A stretch of DNA of 21,458 bases from Lachnospiraceae bacterium (GTDB taxonomy: Bacteria; Bacillota_A; Clostridia; Lachnospirales; Lachnospiraceae): assembly GCA_021770615.1 (NCBI GenBank), contig JAETQR010000050.1, positions 1 to 21,458 of the forward strand, written 5' to 3'. Positions within the stretch are counted from its first letter, which is position 1. Each line of letters starts with the position of its first letter. This document shows, in pieces, positions 21,415 to 21,458 of this stretch. The position numbers and the translations under genes were made by a program. The notes beneath the pieces are model-generated. The model was not told the origin of the DNA. It did no database searches and was given only the letters and a program-made list of their open reading frames with translations.

Positions 21415-21458
21415 TCAACAGTTGACGTGCACAGACTGATAGGCTGTGGCTAAGTCAT
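21415..21458 (-). CDS. C-terminal end of a group II intron reverse transcriptase/maturase (partial)
   Basis: The last 13 codons read DLATAYQSVHVNC followed by TGA (21415-21417), ending at the edge of domain V. Position just before domain V is where maturase ORFs end in bacterial introns. The tail alone is too short to name the family on its own, so the call rests on the intron context. Confidence 0.5.
   Translation of the reverse strand, partial: DLATAYQSVHVNC

Larger units (their letters stand above)
21344..21458 (-). mobile_element. 3' end of a group II intron (runs off the right edge)
   Basis: On the minus strand the segment holds the last codons of an intron-encoded protein, then domain V, then domain VI and an end reading CTACTCGAT. 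The 3' splice point is near 21344, giving TTTTTGACC as the start of the 3' exon; the exact base is uncertain. The 5' part and most of the reverse transcriptase are outside the window. Confidence 0.75.

Noticed and set aside
1..21458. CRISPR array, tRNA or rRNA genes
   Set aside because: No regularly spaced direct repeats, and no cloverleaf or rRNA-like sequence was seen on either strand.

Overview
The window looks like a chromosomal segment of an anaerobic Firmicute, most likely a clostridium of the Lachnospiraceae type. The basis is strong AGGAGG ribosome binding sites, a class III fructose-1,6-bisphosphatase, a three-domain mannitol-type PTS transporter, a holin-like mini-toxin of a kind common in Lachnospiraceae, and moderate GC content. 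The genus cannot be fixed from the sequence alone. Almost every gene lies on the minus strand; only a broken LysR regulator and an antisense RNA read rightwards.

Left end (1-1540). The window opens inside an IS30-family transposase. Next comes a compact locus that is easily missed: a 29-residue hydrophobic toxin peptide (445-534, minus) with a consensus promoter, opposed by a short convergent antisense RNA (about 352-455, plus) with its own promoter and terminator. This is the layout of a type I toxin-antitoxin system. Its leader has four alternating SD/anti-SD segments and its two ends form an inverted repeat. A C-terminally truncated LysR gene and a 190-bp fold-back palindrome (MITE-like) follow.

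Sugar metabolism (1543-7780). fbp (gluconeogenesis) stands next to a three-gene operon read leftwards: a sorE-like zinc-type polyol/ketose-phosphate dehydrogenase, a DeoR-family regulator and an MtlA-like PTS EIICBA. A perfect-consensus promoter drives the operon, its -35 box lies in an operator-like palindrome, and a terminator hairpin separates it from fbp. This is a complete unit for importing, regulating and oxidising or reducing a hexitol or ketose; the exact sugar is not certain.

Accessory array (7.8-21.3 kb). A frameshifted small gene is followed by a long same-strand run of mostly single-domain enzymes and sensors: an orphan 360-aa protein, AraC-GyrI, flavin reductase, Nudix, four GNAT domains, a metallophosphoesterase, an MBL hydrolase, an alpha/alpha-toroid-like protein, two VOC domains, two nucleoside phosphorylase domains, a truncated epimerase, a stand-alone GyrI-like protein and GrpB. 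Several are fused (GNAT-phosphorylase, VOC-DUF3795) and several junctions carry recombination scars. The run is cut by at least two terminators (15920-15954 and 18591-18654), so it is several transcription units. The set looks like stress, drug or metabolite-damage enzymes gathered by repeated gain and loss. Right end: the 3' end of a group II intron (end of the maturase ORF, domain V, domain VI) enters from beyond the window.
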